Source of the DNA: Pedobacter sp. UBA1654
Lineage (GTDB): Bacteria > Bacteroidota > Bacteroidia > Sphingobacteriales > Sphingobacteriaceae
Length of the DNA stretch: 5,990 nucleotides
Reading direction: 5' to 3'
NCBI GenBank assembly: GCA_002320935.1
Contig: DCLG01000090.1
Location: 143,903-149,892, forward strand
Position numbers and translations under genes: made by a program. Positions 4,482-5,990 of this stretch are shown here, piece after piece. A model generated the notes under the pieces. That model was not told the origin of the DNA. It saw nothing but the letters and a program-made list of their open reading frames with translations, and ran no database searches. Within the stretch, counting starts at the first letter, position 1. Every line of letters begins with the position of its first letter.

Positions 4482-5990
4482 ATGAAAATAACATTTAAAC
4501 CCTTAGTCGCATTCTTCTTGCTTTCGCTTGCATCCTGTAGTGTCAAGCGCGAAACAGTGTTAAAGTACGTCGACCCGAACATTGGAACTGCACACAGCCG
4601 GTGGTTCTTTTACACACCTGCAGCCCTGCCTTACGGCATGGCAAAACTCGCCCCTTCAACCAACGGCAGTTATGGTAATCCCACCGGCTGGGAAGCTGTA
4701 GGTTATGATACCCGCCAGAATTCCATAGAGGGTTTCGTGCATTTCCATGAATGGCAGATCGGTGGTGTAAGTTATATGCCCGCAACCGGGGAAATAAAGG
4801 TTAAACCGGGATCTTTGGAAAAACCTGATGAAGGTTACCGTTCCAGGTTCGATCGCAAAAATGAGCAGGCGGAACCAGGATATTATAAAGTGTTGCTGGA
4901 CGACTATGGCATTACGGCCGAACTTACCGCCACCAAAAGGGTAGGCTTCCAACGCTACCATTTTCCTGCAAATGAGCAGTCACACATCATTCTGGATATC
5001 GGAAATAAGCAGGGAGAAAGCAGTGACGTCACCGATGCGAGCATCCGCATGATTGATGATACCCATTTCGAAGGATATGTTGTTACCTATCCGAAGTATG
5101 TTAAGATCTATGATCCGCAGGGTAAAGTGGCGATGTACTTTTATGGAGAGATCAGCAAAAAACCTGCAGCTGTTACGGCATTTACCGCAGGGCAGATCAC
5201 ACCAAATACGAATGCAGCAAAGGGTGTTGGCGCTGGACTGGTGCTGAACTACCAGACCAGCGATCAGGAAGTTATTGAAGTTAAAACAGGTTTGTCTTAC
5301 ACTTCCATTGAAAACGCCAGATTAAACTTCAGCACCGAAGCCAGGGATCTAACGTTTGATAAAGCCAAAGCAGCAGCACAGGAAACCTGGGCGCAGGAAC
5401 TTGGTAAAATTGCGGTTGAAGGTCGCGATGAAGCCGAAAAAACCAAATTCTACACCGGACTGTTCCATGCCTTGCTGGGCAGGGGCATCGCGAGTGACGT
5501 CAATGGTGCTTATCCCAAACATGCTGGCAGCATTGGCCAGCTTCCGGAGCAGCCTGCGGGTGGCATGAAAGCCGAGTTCATCAATACCGATGCGATCTGG
5601 GGTGGATTCTGGAACCTTACACAGCTTTGGGCGCTCACGTACCCCGAATGGTACGGTAGCTTCGTGAATACGCAGCTCCAGCTGTATAAGGACCGGGGTT
5701 GGTTCGGTGATGGCATCGCCAACAGTCAGTACGTATCTGGCGTCGGGACAAATTTCGTCGGATTGGCCATCGCTGCGGCTTACAATTCCGGCATCCGCAA
5801 CTACGATGTTAACCTGGCTTATGAAGCTGTTAAAGCCAATGACCTGAATTATAAGAACAGGATCGTGGGTTCAGGTAAAATGGATACCAAAGCATTTCTG
5901 GATTATGGTTATGTGCCACACCTGGAACAAACCGGCCGCGACTTTGTCAGCGATTCCACCGGTTCTAATTTTTCCGGCTCACATACGCTC
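4482..5990 (+). CDS. GH92 family alpha-mannosidase-like lipoprotein (3' end outside window)
   Basis: Open from ATG 4482 through the window edge, 503 residues, with no frameshift or stop; GH92 enzymes are usually about 700-780 residues, so roughly a third is missing. Residues 1-19 are a lipoprotein signal peptide (K2, K6, hydrophobic FFLLSL, lipobox LASC with Cys19), placing the protein in the envelope. The N-terminal beta-sandwich begins with KYVDPNIGT (28-36) and ALPYGMAKLAPS (48-59), the GH92 opening. The (alpha/alpha) barrel follows from about 290, with FYTGLFHALL (323-332), DVNGAYP (339-345), a Trp-rich TDAIWGGFWNLTQLW stretch (369-383) and SGSHTL (498-503) at the edge. GH92 enzymes are calcium-dependent, inverting exo-alpha-mannosidases; the catalytic acid and base regions lie beyond the window. 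Two normally conserved motifs are altered, so it belongs to a divergent clade and its linkage specificity is open. It is third in the operon, 28 nt after the transporter, with GGAA at 4475-4478 as a weak ribosome-binding site. Confidence 0.88.
   Translation, partial: MKITFKPLVAFFLLSLASCSVKRETVLKYVDPNIGTAHSRWFFYTPAALPYGMAKLAPSTNGSYGNPTGWEAVGYDTRQNSIEGFVHFHEWQIGGVSYMPATGEIKVKPGSLEKPDEGYRSRFDRKNEQAEPGYYKVLLDDYGITAELTATKRVGFQRYHFPANEQSHIILDIGNKQGESSDVTDASIRMIDDTHFEGYVVTYPKYVKIYDPQGKVAMYFYGEISKKPAAVTAFTAGQITPNTNAAKGVGAGLVLNYQTSDQEVIEVKTGLSYTSIENARLNFSTEARDLTFDKAKAAAQETWAQELGKIAVEGRDEAEKTKFYTGLFHALLGRGIASDVNGAYPKHAGSIGQLPEQPAGGMKAEFINTDAIWGGFWNLTQLWALTYPEWYGSFVNTQLQLYKDRGWFGDGIANSQYVSGVGTNFVGLAIAAAYNSGIRNYDVNLAYEAVKANDLNYKNRIVGSGKMDTKAFLDYGYVPHLEQTGRDFVSDSTGSNFSGSHTL

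Noticed and set aside
4364..4582. Antisense open frame across the transporter-GH92 junction
   Set aside because: It covers the end of one real gene and the start of another, with no domain or ribosome-binding site.
5022..5502. Sequence AGTGACGTCA present twice (5022-5031 and 5493-5502)
   Set aside because: Both copies are in the same frame of the GH92 gene and encode Ser-Asp-Val; the flanks differ, so this looks like codon coincidence rather than a repeat or regulatory pair.

Overview
The window looks like a chromosomal segment from a member of the Bacteroidota, most likely Sphingobacteriaceae (Pedobacter/Mucilaginibacter type). The grounds are moderate GC, start codons without clear Shine-Dalgarno sequences, a TAnnTTTG-type -7 promoter box, a lipoprotein-anchored GH92 alpha-mannosidase, and a long two-part mannose-6-phosphate isomerase-like protein of a kind I associate with this phylum. 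The genus is an inference; no RNA gene or other phylogenetic marker is present.

Layout: (1) positions 1-318 hold the C-terminal end of a glycerophosphodiester phosphodiesterase on the + strand, cut by the window edge. (2) Ten bases later, converging on it, is a GntR/HutC-type regulator on the - strand (329-1063). (3) A divergent intergenic region (1064-1228) carries promoter-like boxes for both directions, a perfect 9+9 bp inverted repeat (1117-1138) and a weaker copy of it 84 bp downstream (1201-1222), just ahead of the next start codon. (4) A tightly packed + strand operon follows: a 601-residue class I mannose-6-phosphate isomerase-like protein (1229-3034), a sugar-porter MFS transporter (3041-4453, 6-nt gap) and a GH92 family lipoprotein (4482 to past the window end, 28-nt gap). 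The GH92 frame is open for 503 codons and is cut by the right edge.

Proposed logic (inference): the GH92 enzyme releases mannose from alpha-mannosides or N-glycan-like material at the cell envelope, the MFS porter carries the sugar across the inner membrane, and the isomerase converts mannose-6-phosphate to fructose-6-phosphate. The GntR/UTRA regulator would control the operon through the twin palindromes and respond to a sugar or sugar phosphate. No mannose kinase and no SusC/SusD pair are visible. The isomerase has an N-terminal domain of about 235 residues with kinase-like sequence layout but no recognisable P-loop, which is the most puzzling protein feature here. The most distinctive DNA feature is the pair of matching operators spaced a whole number of helical turns apart. 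I found no CRISPR array, tRNA, rRNA, insertion sequence or attachment site.
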